From contig JAUHZW010000040.1 in assembly GCA_030425745.1 (NCBI GenBank), forward strand, positions 1 through 12,428: a stretch of DNA of 12,428 nucleotides, in the 5' to 3' direction. Position numbers and translations under genes: made by a program. Below the pieces are notes generated by a model that worked only from the letters and a program-made list of their open reading frames with translations, was not told the origin of the DNA and did no database searches. Within the stretch, counting starts at the first letter, position 1, and each line of letters opens with the position of its first letter. Below, piece by piece: positions 6,178 to 12,428 of the stretch. This stretch comes from Actinomycetes bacterium (GTDB lineage: Bacteria; Actinomycetota; Actinomycetes; S36-B12).

Positions 6178-7978
6178 GGATCGGGATGTCCGTCGACACG
6201 TTGGTGACGATGCCGTTGCGTCCCACGGCGACGACCCGGTACGTGTACTTGCCCTTCTTCTTGGGCACAGCGGCCTTCAGGGTCGCACGGCCGCGCTTGT
6301 TCACCTTCTCGCGGTCCACCGTCTTCCAGCGGTCGCCCTTCTTCTTCAGCTGAAGGAGCAGGCGCTGCTTCGGCACAGCGGGGCGGGCCCAGCCCTTGAC
6401 GGTGACGATCTTGCCACGGGAGACACGGCTCTTCTTCGGCTTGGCGGTCACGAGCGACTGCACCTGCACCACCCCGGGGGCACTGACCCCTTCGGTGCGG
6501 GTGTCAGAGCCGGGCACGTAGATGACCCACTCCCCGGTTGCCGGAGCCGCGACCTGGAAGCCCACGGTGCCATCGGGGTTGACCGGCGCCTGGGCGATCT
6601 CGGTGAAGGGATCCTTCGAGCCCTGCGGGCGGAACTGCAGCACGGCGGTCACGCCGGTCAGCGGCGCCCCCTGCGAGCCGACCGAGCCGGTGACGGTGAT
6701 GGGCTGCCCGAACACCGTGGCCGGCGGCACCGCGATCTGCACGTCGGTCTCGGCCGGGGCCAGCGTGGCCGAGACCCCGCGGATGAGCGGCCACTGGGCA
6801 GGGTCCTCGCCACCGACCGTCCAGTAGGCGGCGGCATTGATGCCGAACTCCGAGACGAGTTGGGTCCGCGCGGCCACGGCCTCAGGGCCGACCCACCACA
6901 TCACCCGCTTGGCGATGCAGGTCTGGCGATTTCCGCTGGAGTCGGTCCAGTCGAGGGTCTTGTCGTAGTAGACCCAGTTCTCCTGATCCTCATCGGACCA
7001 CTGCACCTGATCGGGCGTCACTCCGACGGATGCCAGGACACCCGGGATGTCGGCATCCGTGACCGACGCCATGCGGGTGAGCTTCTTGTACGAGGCCGAA
7101 CTCTTGCTCGGGCACCTGCCCTCGGTCATGAGCGAGTTGCCCTTCTTGCGGGTCCAGGCCCGTCCGTAGGTGGGGACACCGATCTGGAGCTTCTGCGGGT
7201 CCATGATCGATGACGAGTACTGCACGATCGAGCGCACCCACGGCATCGGGGCGATCGGGCCGATGCCCTGCACGTGGTAGTCGTACGCCATGATCCGGAT
7301 GCGGTCGGCCGCCGGGGCGATGCCCTCGATGTTGTAGACCCAGTAACCGTATTTCGGGCCGCAGGTGCCGGAGTAGCCGCACGGCGGTGGGATGGTGACC
7401 GAGAGCAGCTTGCCCTGGGCATGGAGAGCCGCACTGAGCTCGTTGACGAAGGCCGTCCAGTTCGGCTGCGTGCGACCCCACGAGGACGAGCCGTCGGAGA
7501 AGGCGAACGTCTCGTAGTCCAGATCGATGCCGTCGTAGCCATTGGACATGACGAGGTCGACGATGTCCTGGACGTGAGCGGCCCGCTTGGCCGGGTCGGC
7601 GAGCACGCTGGCCATACGCCCCTTGCCGGAGCTGTCCGCGATGGCGGGGAGCACCGTCAGTCCGGCGCCCTTGAGCTGGCCCATGGCCCACTGCACGTTG
7701 GCCTGCCCGTTGGTGAAGTTCGAGTTCAGGCCGATCTTGACGCCGTTGCCGCTCTTGGTCGCCGAGTACCAGAACGGTGAGATGTCGACGAACAGGTCGG
7801 CGTTCTGCACGGCGGAGTTCACGCCGGCCGGGCGGCTCGGGGAGCTCATCCAGTACGGGATCCAGCCGCTGGCGACCCGGCCCGAGGGATCTGCCTGAGC
7901 GGCAGGGGCGGTCAGCAGGCCCAGCACCAGGGCCGCCACGGCAGCGAGGAGGGAGGGAACGAGCAGGAATCGGCGCAC
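6164..7978 (-). CDS. Secreted glycoside hydrolase family 18 protein
   Basis: The 604-residue secreted protein has a signal peptide (residues 1-29, V-R-R-F-L-L start, A-Q-A-D cleavage region). A GH18 barrel spans about 33-402. Its catalytic motif is D149-G-I-D152-L-D154-Y-E156, with Glu156 as the acid, and M-A-Y-D-Y at 230-234 is another family motif. After the barrel, about 410-505 looks like an Ig-like beta domain, and about 510-604 is a very Lys/Arg-rich beta domain that could bind an anionic wall polymer. The barrel resembles YaaH/SleL-type peptidoglycan-acting GH18 enzymes as well as chitinases; the substrate is undecided. I chose the GTG at 7978, with GAAGG about 7-8 nt upstream; the open frame to 8503 runs antisense to the carboxypeptidase gene. 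The gene diverges from dacB, so a wall role is plausible. Confidence 0.88.
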   Translation of the reverse strand: MRRFLLVPSLLAAVAALVLGLLTAPAAQADPSGRVASGWIPYWMSSPSRPAGVNSAVQNADLFVDISPFWYSATKSGNGVKIGLNSNFTNGQANVQWAMGQLKGAGLTVLPAIADSSGKGRMASVLADPAKRAAHVQDIVDLVMSNGYDGIDLDYETFAFSDGSSSWGRTQPNWTAFVNELSAALHAQGKLLSVTIPPPCGYSGTCGPKYGYWVYNIEGIAPAADRIRIMAYDYHVQGIGPIAPMPWVRSIVQYSSSIMDPQKLQIGVPTYGRAWTRKKGNSLMTEGRCPSKSSASYKKLTRMASVTDADIPGVLASVGVTPDQVQWSDEDQENWVYYDKTLDWTDSSGNRQTCIAKRVMWWVGPEAVAARTQLVSEFGINAAAYWTVGGEDPAQWPLIRGVSATLAPAETDVQIAVPPATVFGQPITVTGSVGSQGAPLTGVTAVLQFRPQGSKDPFTEIAQAPVNPDGTVGFQVAAPATGEWVIYVPGSDTRTEGVSAPGVVQVQSLVTAKPKKSRVSRGKIVTVKGWARPAVPKQRLLLQLKKKGDRWKTVDREKVNKRGRATLKAAVPKKKGKYTYRVVAVGRNGIVTNVSTDIPIRVTK

Positions 7979-8014
7979 GGGGGACCTTCGGGCAGGGGGC
8001 ACGTCCGGGCCATT

Positions 8015-8068
8015 GTGCGACACGCCGCCGTACCCCCGGGTGACCGGACCACCCTCGGCCTGTCGCAC
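8015..8068. promoter_or_regulatory. Spaced inverted repeat in the GH18/dacB divergent promoter region
   Basis: GTGCGACA (8015-8022) recurs as its exact complement TGTCGCAC (8061-8068), 38 nt apart, in the 100-bp gap between the divergent starts. The second copy ends 10 nt before the dacB ATG. Such a pair could be an operator for both genes, but an 8-bp repeat this far apart could also arise by chance. Confidence 0.25.
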
Positions 8069-8078
8069 CATGTGTCCC

Positions 8079-9317
8079 ATGCCCCTCAGACGTCTCATGT
8101 CCGCCGCCCTGGTGGCGGCACTCTCGGTCGGACTCGCCACGGCCGGCTCAGGTTCCGCCTCGGCCGCCCCCCGGGAGAAGACGGTCGACCAGCTCGTCGA
8201 CAAGCGCATCTCCAACCCGCGCCTTGGCACCACCGTCGGACTGCTGGCGATCGACGCAGTTACCGGGGAGGTCCTGTCCGAGCACGACAGCACCCGCCGC
8301 ATGCTGCCGGCGTCGAACATGAAGATCGTCACGGCGGTGACCTCGCTGGCCGCCCTCGGCGCCGACCACCGCTTCACCACCCGCGTGCGCGCCGGCGCCA
8401 CTCCCGGCGAGGTGATCCTGGAAGGGGGCGGTGACCCGCTGCTGTCGACCAGGGAACTGCGCCGACTCGCCACGCAGACGGCCGCCACGCTGGCCCCCGG
8501 CACCCCGGTGACTCTCTATGTGGACGACAACCTCTTTCCGTCCGACGGCCGTGGGCCCGGCTGGACCACCGGCTACATCCCGTCCGTGGTCTCCAGCGTG
8601 CACTCCTTGGCCCGCCTGTGGGACTACAGCCGTGACCCGAGCGCCAATGCCGCGGCGGTGTTCGCCAAGAAGCTGCGCGCCAAGGGATTCCCCGTGACCG
8701 TCGCCGGTGCCGCGGAGGCCGGGGAGGCGCCGGTGATCGCGGAGTCCAAGGGCCACACCGTCGATGAGGCGGTGCGCATCATGCTGCGCATCTCGGAGAA
8801 CAACGTCGCCGAAGTGCTGTACCGGCAGGTCGCCTTGGCCGCCGGGCAGCCGGGTGACTGGCGTGGGGCGCGCACCGCGGCCGAGCAGGTCCTGACCGGA
8901 CTGGGCATCGACACCAGCCGGAACAAGCTGCTCGACGGCAGCGGCCTGTCGCGTCGCAACCGGGTCACCCCGCAGTTTCTTGTGGATGTGCTCCGCACCG
9001 CGAAGGTCACGAATCCCGAGCCCTTCCGGGTGATGTTCGAGGACGACGCGATGCCCATCTCGGGCGTCAGCGGGACCCTCGACGACAAGTACGGGCGGTT
9101 CACCACCAAGCGTGCCCGCTGCGCCGCGGGCGATGTGAAGGCCAAGACCGGCACGCTCTTCGACACGATCAGCCTGTCCGGGGTGACGGCGTCGCAAGGG
9201 TCCCCGGAGCGGATCTTCTCGATCCTGGTGAACGACCGCCCCCAGCGGTACTCGGCTCTGACGATCCGGCAGGCGGTGGACGGGCTCACGGCGACGATCG
9301 CCGGCTGCTGGCGTTAG
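8079..9317 (+). CDS. dacB: D-alanyl-D-alanine carboxypeptidase/endopeptidase, PBP4 type (peptidase S13)
   Basis: The 412-residue exported enzyme trims or cleaves peptidoglycan peptides outside the membrane. It has a signal peptide (about 1-30, RR near the start, S-A-S-A-A end). The three penicillin-binding motifs are complete: S79-N-M-K82, S239-E-N241 and K356-T-G358. DGSGLSRRNRV at 286-296 is typical of the S13 family. The large insert between the first two motifs, seen in PBP4, is represented by about 83-238. The start is uncertain: ATG at 8079 gives the best signal peptide, ATG at 8070 is possible, and neither has a clear ribosome site. The gene diverges from the GH18 gene. Its last codons and stop lie in a direct repeat and a small hairpin (9307-9322). 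Confidence 0.93.
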   Translation: MPLRRLMSAALVAALSVGLATAGSGSASAAPREKTVDQLVDKRISNPRLGTTVGLLAIDAVTGEVLSEHDSTRRMLPASNMKIVTAVTSLAALGADHRFTTRVRAGATPGEVILEGGGDPLLSTRELRRLATQTAATLAPGTPVTLYVDDNLFPSDGRGPGWTTGYIPSVVSSVHSLARLWDYSRDPSANAAAVFAKKLRAKGFPVTVAGAAEAGEAPVIAESKGHTVDEAVRIMLRISENNVAEVLYRQVALAAGQPGDWRGARTAAEQVLTGLGIDTSRNKLLDGSGLSRRNRVTPQFLVDVLRTAKVTNPEPFRVMFEDDAMPISGVSGTLDDKYGRFTTKRARCAAGDVKAKTGTLFDTISLSGVTASQGSPERIFSILVNDRPQRYSALTIRQAVDGLTATIAGCWR

Positions 9318-9352
9318 CCAGCGACGCATCAGCGCGCTGCTGGCGTTAGCCA
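9304..9352 (+). repeat. 17-bp direct repeat spanning the dacB stop codon
   Basis: GCTGCTGGCGTTAGCCA occurs exactly at 9304-9320 and 9336-9352, 15 nt apart. The first copy encodes the last residues C-W-R and the TAG stop of the carboxypeptidase; the second is noncoding. The first copy also forms GCTGGC-GTTA-GCCAGC (9307-9322), a 6-bp hairpin holding the stop codon. It looks like a small tandem duplication of the gene end. Confidence 0.85.
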
Positions 9353-9359
9353 CACACTA

Positions 9360-9413
9360 AAACCTGCAGCTACCGTCAATCCCGAGGGATTGTGTGACGG
9401 TAGCTGCAGGTTT
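9360..9413. terminator. Long perfect palindrome, probable bidirectional terminator
   Basis: A 19-nt arm at 9360-9378 is matched perfectly by its complement at 9395-9413. Inside it, ATCCC/GGGAT (9379-9383 and 9386-9390) extends the stem past a 4-nt bulge (about 9391-9394). The left arm opens with A residues and the right arm ends in TTT, so both strands have an intrinsic-terminator shape. It lies between the convergent dacB and the repeat protein gene. The arm includes CTGCAG. It may also be a dispersed genomic repeat. Confidence 0.8.
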
Positions 9414-9440
9414 GGACGATTGCTGCGGCGTGCGCCGGCG

Positions 9441-10043
9441 CTAGCGGCGCGGACCGCCCTGGCCACGCTCGCCACGCTCGCCACGCTTGCCGGGGCGGTC
9501 GCCCTTCTCGGCCTTGTGAGCGTCGAGGGCCGTGGCGACCGCGTCGGCCTGCGCCTGCGTCAGCGTGCCCGCCGAGACCAGACCGGCGAGGACCGCGTCA
9601 CGGTCCGCCTTGGCCTCTGCCTGATGGGCCTCTCGGTCGGCCTGTCGATCGGCCTTCAGCGCATCCTTGACGGCCTTGAGGTCGTCGCGGGTGACGGTGC
9701 CCTCGGTGATGAGGTCACGCATGCCACCCCGCTCGGCGCTCGCAGCGGAGATGGCGTCGGCCTGAGTCTGAGTGAGGGTGCCATTTGACACGAGGTCGGC
9801 GAGCACGGCGGCACGAGCGGCCTGAGCCTCGGCCTTGCGCTCCTCACGGTTCGCCTCGCGCTCGGCCTGCAGGGCATCCTTGATGGCATTCGCATCGGCG
9901 GTGGTGAGGGTGCCGTCGGTGACGAGCTCGGCGAACGGGCCGCGCTTCTTCGAGGCGAGAGCTGCGCCGGCGGTGCCGATGAGGAGGATGCTGCTGGTTC
10001 CGAAGGCGGCGGCCGCGAGGGCCAGCTTGCGTGCGTTCGACAT
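9441..10043 (-). CDS. Secreted protein with duplicated G-T-[LV]-T helical repeats, function unknown
   Basis: I do not recognise a named function. The 200-residue product has a signal peptide (about 1-31, ending A-A-L-A-S). Two related units follow: 39-101 and 109-172. Each has a G-T-[LV]-T motif, a charged A/E/R/K-rich helix, and a second G-T-L-T-Q-x-Q-A-D-A motif (88-97, 159-168); the first motifs are at 44-47 and 115-118. The motif recalls DUF2680-like short helical pairs. The tail (180-200) is Gly/Arg/Lys-rich and coded partly by three tandem 9-bp units (9463-9489). The ATG at 10043 follows GGAAAGGA. An inverted repeat CGGATC-GA-GATCCG (10056-10069) sits just upstream of the ribosome site. 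The 128-bp gap to the IclR gene probably holds its own promoter; I could not fix one. Confidence 0.75.
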   Translation of the reverse strand: MSNARKLALAAAAFGTSSILLIGTAGAALASKKRGPFAELVTDGTLTTADANAIKDALQAEREANREERKAEAQAARAAVLADLVSNGTLTQTQADAISAASAERGGMRDLITEGTVTRDDLKAVKDALKADRQADREAHQAEAKADRDAVLAGLVSAGTLTQAQADAVATALDAHKAEKGDRPGKRGERGERGQGGPRR

Positions 10044-10055
10044 GTCAGTCCTTTC

Positions 10056-10069
10056 CGGATCGAGATCCG
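10056..10069 (-). promoter_or_regulatory. Inverted repeat beside the ribosome site of the repeat-protein gene
   Basis: CGGATC and GATCCG flank a GA centre, and the arm nearest the gene abuts GGAAAGGA. It could be an operator half-site pair or a leader hairpin that masks the ribosome site. Nothing decides between these. Confidence 0.3.
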
Positions 10070-10171
10070 TGTGATGCGCGGGTCGGTCGGTCCGTCCCTG
10101 TCATGTCGACGACTATGCGCGGCGAACCTTGGAGATTCCTGTGAGACGCATCAGAGGAAGGTAAGGGATGC

Positions 10172-10819
10172 TCAGCGCAGGGCGCGGGCGATCTCCCCGG
10201 CCGCCCGCGCGACACGGGGGCCGACATCGGCATCGGCCAGCTCACGCAGCGCGAGGACTCCGACGGATGCCTCGAGCCCGGCGACCCCGAGGATCGGCAC
10301 GGCAAGCCCGTAGGCCCCTTGGGGGACGTCACCGGTGGCCACCACCCACGGTGGCTCGAGGGGCCGACCGGCCGTGGTGCGTGCGGCCAGGATGGCGCGG
10401 CCGGCAGCGCTGTTCTCCAGCGGCGCTCGAGCGCCTGCCCGGACCCCCACATGCACCTCGGATCGGGAGGGCTCCACGACCACGGCCGACAGGCCCTCCG
10501 GTCCGTCGACCACAGTCAGCACCGCCGTGGCGTTGACCGCATCGGCCAGCAGCCGAAGGGAGGGCAGCGCGGTGTCGCGGACGACCGGCTGGATCTGCCG
10601 GCCGAAGGTCAGCACGCCCAGGCCGAGCCGGCAACGTCCATCGGACGAGCGGCGGATGAGGGCGTGCTGCTCGAGAGTCACGACGAGTCGATAGACGACC
10701 GTGCGACCGATGCCGAGGGCTGCGGCCAGTTCGGTGACGGTGACTCCCTCGGGGGAGTCCGCCACCATCTCCAGGACGCGCAGCCCTCGGTCAAGGGTCT
10801 GCGAGGTCTCGGCAGCCAT
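10172..10819 (-). CDS. IclR-family transcriptional regulator
   Basis: The 215-residue cytoplasmic regulator has an N-terminal winged helix-turn-helix. It runs from Q-T-L-D-R-G-L-R-V-L-E near 7-17, through V-T-E-L-A-A-A-L-G-I-G-R-T-V-V-Y-R-L at about 28-45, to an R-L-G wing near 64-66. A GAF-like effector domain follows, with S-A-A-G-R-A-I-L-A at about 136-144 and the typical G-Y/A-Y-G-L-A-V-P-I stretch late in the protein. It is shorter than the usual 250 or so residues, mostly in the effector domain, where the segment after AILAA is compressed. The ATG at 10819 has GAGGA 6 nt upstream. It lies 20 nt after the HdeD-like gene and may be cotranscribed with it. The ligand and targets are unknown. 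Confidence 0.88.
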   Translation of the reverse strand: MAAETSQTLDRGLRVLEMVADSPEGVTVTELAAALGIGRTVVYRLVVTLEQHALIRRSSDGRCRLGLGVLTFGRQIQPVVRDTALPSLRLLADAVNATAVLTVVDGPEGLSAVVVEPSRSEVHVGVRAGARAPLENSAAGRAILAARTTAGRPLEPPWVVATGDVPQGAYGLAVPILGVAGLEASVGVLALRELADADVGPRVARAAGEIARALR

Positions 10820-10839
10820 CGCCGATCCTCAGGTGACTG

Positions 10840-11418
10840 CTAGGCCTTGGCCAGGGACTTGACCTGGAAGGCGCCGATGACGGTCATGATGCCGCTGACC
10901 ACGAGGAAGATGCCCATCACCCAGGCGAGGACGACGATGTCGCCGGGGGTCACCAGGATGATGATGCCCAGCAGCAGGCTGACGATGCCGCCGAAGATGT
11001 TCCAGCCCCGGCCCTCCTTGTGGTCGGCAGCCTCCATCAGCTGCCCGACACCGCGGAAGATGAAGTTGATGGCGACGAACAGGGCCAGCAGCCAGACCGC
11101 GTCGAACGGGCTGTCCTCGACGACGAAGCCGCGGAAGGCGAACAGGCCCAGGATGAGGGACAGGATGCCCCCGATGAACAGCAGGGCACGCATGCCCCCG
11201 GACAGTCCGCTGCCGAAGCCACGGATGATCTCGAAGATGCCGCTCACCACCAGGTAGATGGCGAGGAGGACGGCCACGACCACGACCGTCTTGCCGGGCC
11301 ACGCCATCACCAGGATGCCGATGATGATGCTCGCCAGACCGATGAAGAGCAGGACGCCCCAGGTCTTGCTGAGCGCCTGCGCGTCGCTCTCCTGCTCGAT
11401 GATCACTGTGTTGGACAT
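10840..11418 (-). CDS. HdeD/DUF308 family six-helix membrane protein
   Basis: The 192-residue integral membrane protein has six predicted helices at about 20-40, 44-66, 76-96, 107-128, 139-157 and 162-182, arranged as three similar helix pairs. G-I-L-V-M-A-W-P-G-K-T (34-43) and I-I-L-V-T-P-G-D-I (153-161) are equivalent turns, the hallmark of the DUF308/HdeD family. HdeD is linked to acid resistance in E. coli, but actinobacterial members have no settled role. The ATG at 11418 is preceded by AAGGAG about 10 nt upstream. A hairpin (GAGCAC/GTGCTC, 11439-11455) stands just before that site, and TAGCGT (11463-11468) is a candidate -10. The IclR gene follows after 20 nt, suggesting a two-gene operon. 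Confidence 0.88.
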   Translation of the reverse strand: MSNTVIIEQESDAQALSKTWGVLLFIGLASIIIGILVMAWPGKTVVVVAVLLAIYLVVSGIFEIIRGFGSGLSGGMRALLFIGGILSLILGLFAFRGFVVEDSPFDAVWLLALFVAINFIFRGVGQLMEAADHKEGRGWNIFGGIVSLLLGIIILVTPGDIVVLAWVMGIFLVVSGIMTVIGAFQVKSLAKA

Positions 11419-11438
11419 GTGGAGTGTTCTCCTTAGCT

Positions 11439-11455
11439 GAGCACCGGGTGTGCTC
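11439..11455 (-). promoter_or_regulatory. Leader hairpin before the HdeD-like gene
   Basis: GAGCAC (11439-11444) and GTGCTC (11450-11455) form a 6-bp stem with a 5-nt loop, just upstream of the ribosome site and downstream of the solute-binding gene. No U-tract follows. It could end the upstream transcript weakly or act in the leader. Confidence 0.35.
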
Positions 11456-11491
11456 GGGAAGAACGCTAGGGCGCCGGCGACCGGTTATCGG

Positions 11492-12283
11492 TCACGACAC
11501 GCGTGCCCCCTCCGATGCCTCGTCGCTGGTGGCGGGAATCCCAGGCTCGATTCCCGCCACCAGCGACGAGGCATCGGAGGGTGGGAGCCAGGTGTCCGCG
11601 AGCGCCTGGATCTCCCCGTCGGCGACCAGCTCGGCCAGCACACCATCGGTGCAGATCACCAGCGGGTCTCCCGGCGGGAAGGCGAGCGCGAAGGGCGTGA
11701 CCGGACGCGGTTGGTCCGCGGCCAGCAGGTCGAGGTCCGCCGTGTCGGCCTCCGCGGAGCCGGGATCCGTCGCGTCCTCCGGGGCGATGCCGGGAGCTGC
11801 CCCCACCGACTGCAGGTACGGCACGGAGTACTGCCGCACGTCGGTGTCGTCGTCCAGCGGGATCCGACCGACGAGGAAGTCGACACGCAGTTCCGCTGGA
11901 TCGAGCGCCTCCCCCGGCCCGACGATGCGCCAGTCCACCTGCGTCGGCCGGAAGCCCAGACCCTCTGCGATGGCGTAGACGAGTGCGGACTCGAACCCCT
12001 CGCCGTTGCCGGGCTTGGCCTCGACGAAGTACGGCTCGTCGAGGGGGGCTGCCGCGCCCACAGTCAGCTGCCCGGGGTTGACGACCGTGAGGTTCTCGAC
12101 GGAGCACTCGTCCAGCGCGGGCTCGGGCGAAGGCTGCACGGAGACCGCAGCCGGGTCCGGCGGCGCGGGCGCAGCCGCACTGTCGGGATCGGCGGCGCAG
12201 GCCGCCAGAAGGACAGCAGCCGAGGGGCCCAGCAGGGCGGCCGCCACGAGGCGAGCCGTCCGTGCGAGCGGGGAGGACGTCAG
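11492..12283 (-). CDS. Lipoprotein similar to amino-acid ABC transporter solute-binding proteins
   Basis: The mature part reads like a family 3 (HisJ/GlnH-type) periplasmic-binding protein: P-G-Q-L-T-V-G, P-Y-F, G-E-G-F-E-S-A-L-V-Y-A-I-A-E-G-L-G-F, D-F-L-V-G, then Q-Y-S-V-P-Y. A lipobox L-A-A-C follows a hydrophobic signal. The start is unclear: no ATG fits. A CTG at 12283, overlapping the stop of the upstream gene and 9 nt after AAGGG, gives 263 residues with a charged N-terminus (lipid Cys29). A GTG at 12247 gives a signal with no positive charge. An open frame from an ATG at 12394 would overlap the DUF3039 gene. No permease or ATPase is adjacent, so this may be an orphan binding or sensing protein. 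The last 30 or so codons lie within a 33-bp inverted repeat. Confidence 0.75.
   Translation of the reverse strand: MTSSPLARTARLVAAALLGPSAAVLLAACAADPDSAAAPAPPDPAAVSVQPSPEPALDECSVENLTVVNPGQLTVGAAAPLDEPYFVEAKPGNGEGFESALVYAIAEGLGFRPTQVDWRIVGPGEALDPAELRVDFLVGRIPLDDDTDVRQYSVPYLQSVGAAPGIAPEDATDPGSAEADTADLDLLAADQPRPVTPFALAFPPGDPLVICTDGVLAELVADGEIQALADTWLPPSDASSLVAGIEPGIPATSDEASEGARVS
11508..11581. repeat. 33-bp perfect inverted repeat inside the solute-binding gene 3' end
   Basis: The arm at 11508-11540 is the exact complement of 11549-11581, with an 8-nt loop (11541-11548). On the coding (minus) strand it spans the segment from D-A-S-S-L-V-A-G-I to I-P-A-T-S-D-E-A-S-E-G, ending 14 nt before the stop codon. 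There is no U-tract, and it lies upstream of the stop, so it is not an ordinary terminator. Confidence 0.9.
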
Positions 12284-12428
12284 GAGTCGCCGCCCTTGTC
12301 GCCACCGCGCGGGAGGTTCGCGTGGATCTTCTCGCAGTCCGGGCAGATCGGGAACTTGGAGGGGTCGCGACTGGGGGTCCAGACCTTGCCGCACAGGGCC
12401 TTGACCGGGGCACCGGTGACGGCGCTCT
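12280..12428 (-). CDS. DUF3039 family protein, C-terminal part (runs off right edge)
   Basis: I translated this fragment by hand; 49 codons before the TGA at 12280-12282 are visible. It reads G-A-P-V-K-A-L-C-G-K-V-W-T-P, then D-P-S-K-F-P-I-C-P-D-C-E-K-I, then a Gly/Asp-rich end. The two cysteine clusters, C-G-K and C-P-x-C, suggest a small zinc-binding fold and match the actinobacterial DUF3039 family. The function is unknown. Its stop overlaps the likely CTG start of the solute-binding lipoprotein gene. The N-terminus lies beyond the window. Confidence 0.85.
   Translation of the reverse strand, partial: SAVTGAPVKALCGKVWTPSRDPSKFPICPDCEKIHANLPRGGDKGGDS

Noticed and set aside
7979..8503. N-terminal extension of the GH18 gene to an upstream ATG at 8503
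   Set aside because: It would run antisense through the carboxypeptidase gene and place a clear signal peptide in mid-protein.
8148..9353. 401-codon minus-strand open frame opposite dacB
   Set aside because: The plus strand carries all three penicillin-binding motifs; the opposite frame has none and is a GC-bias artefact.
9463..9489. Three 9-bp tandem units as a possible microsatellite or CRISPR-like array
   Set aside because: They encode the Gly/Arg-rich tail of the repeat protein, have no spacers and number only three.
12284..12394. Extension of the solute-binding gene to the ATG at 12394
   Set aside because: It would overlap the DUF3039 gene by over 100 bases in another frame and bury the lipoprotein signal.

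Overview
This window comes from a high-GC Actinomycetota genome. Evidence for this is the strong G/C third-position bias, the order murI followed by an Rv1339-type metallo-beta-lactamase protein, the clpS-DUF2017 pair, a CysO-type sulfur carrier, a DUF3039 protein, and two genes whose -10 hexamers lie exactly 6 nt before the start codon (leaderless mRNAs). The rhodopsin suggests a light-exposed, probably aquatic or surface lineage. I cannot name a genus.

Left region (1-1417, minus strand): a cysO-murI-cyclic nucleotide phosphodiesterase operon running off the left edge. Next comes a plus-strand proton-pumping rhodopsin of the xanthorhodopsin/actinorhodopsin type (1627-2472), with a structured leader and a strong shared terminator. 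Facing it is a minus-strand ferritin-like lipoprotein (2542-3441). Then come DUF2017 and clpS (3534-4378, minus, start/stop overlap). In many Actinobacteria clpS, DUF2017, a JAMM protease (mec), cysO, cysM, a rhomboid, murI and the phosphodiesterase lie in one run. Here the rhodopsin and lipoprotein sit in the middle of that run, and mec, cysM and the rhomboid are not present between the flanking genes.

Middle region (4419-9317): a leaderless SufS-like PLP enzyme diverging from clpS. It is followed by a secreted GH18 glycosidase (minus) that diverges from a secreted PBP4-type D-Ala-D-Ala carboxypeptidase (plus). With murI, these last two give the window a cell-wall theme. After the carboxypeptidase come a 17-bp direct repeat that duplicates the gene's own end and a long perfect palindrome.

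Right region (9441-12428, all minus): a secreted protein built from an internal duplication of a G-T-[LV]-T helical motif, an IclR-type regulator, a six-helix HdeD/DUF308 membrane protein, a lipoprotein similar to amino-acid ABC solute-binding proteins, and the end of a DUF3039 gene. The 3' end of the solute-binding gene contains a 33-bp perfect inverted repeat, the most striking unexplained structure in the window. I see no tRNA, rRNA, CRISPR array, transposase or integrase. No gap between genes exceeds about 210 bases.
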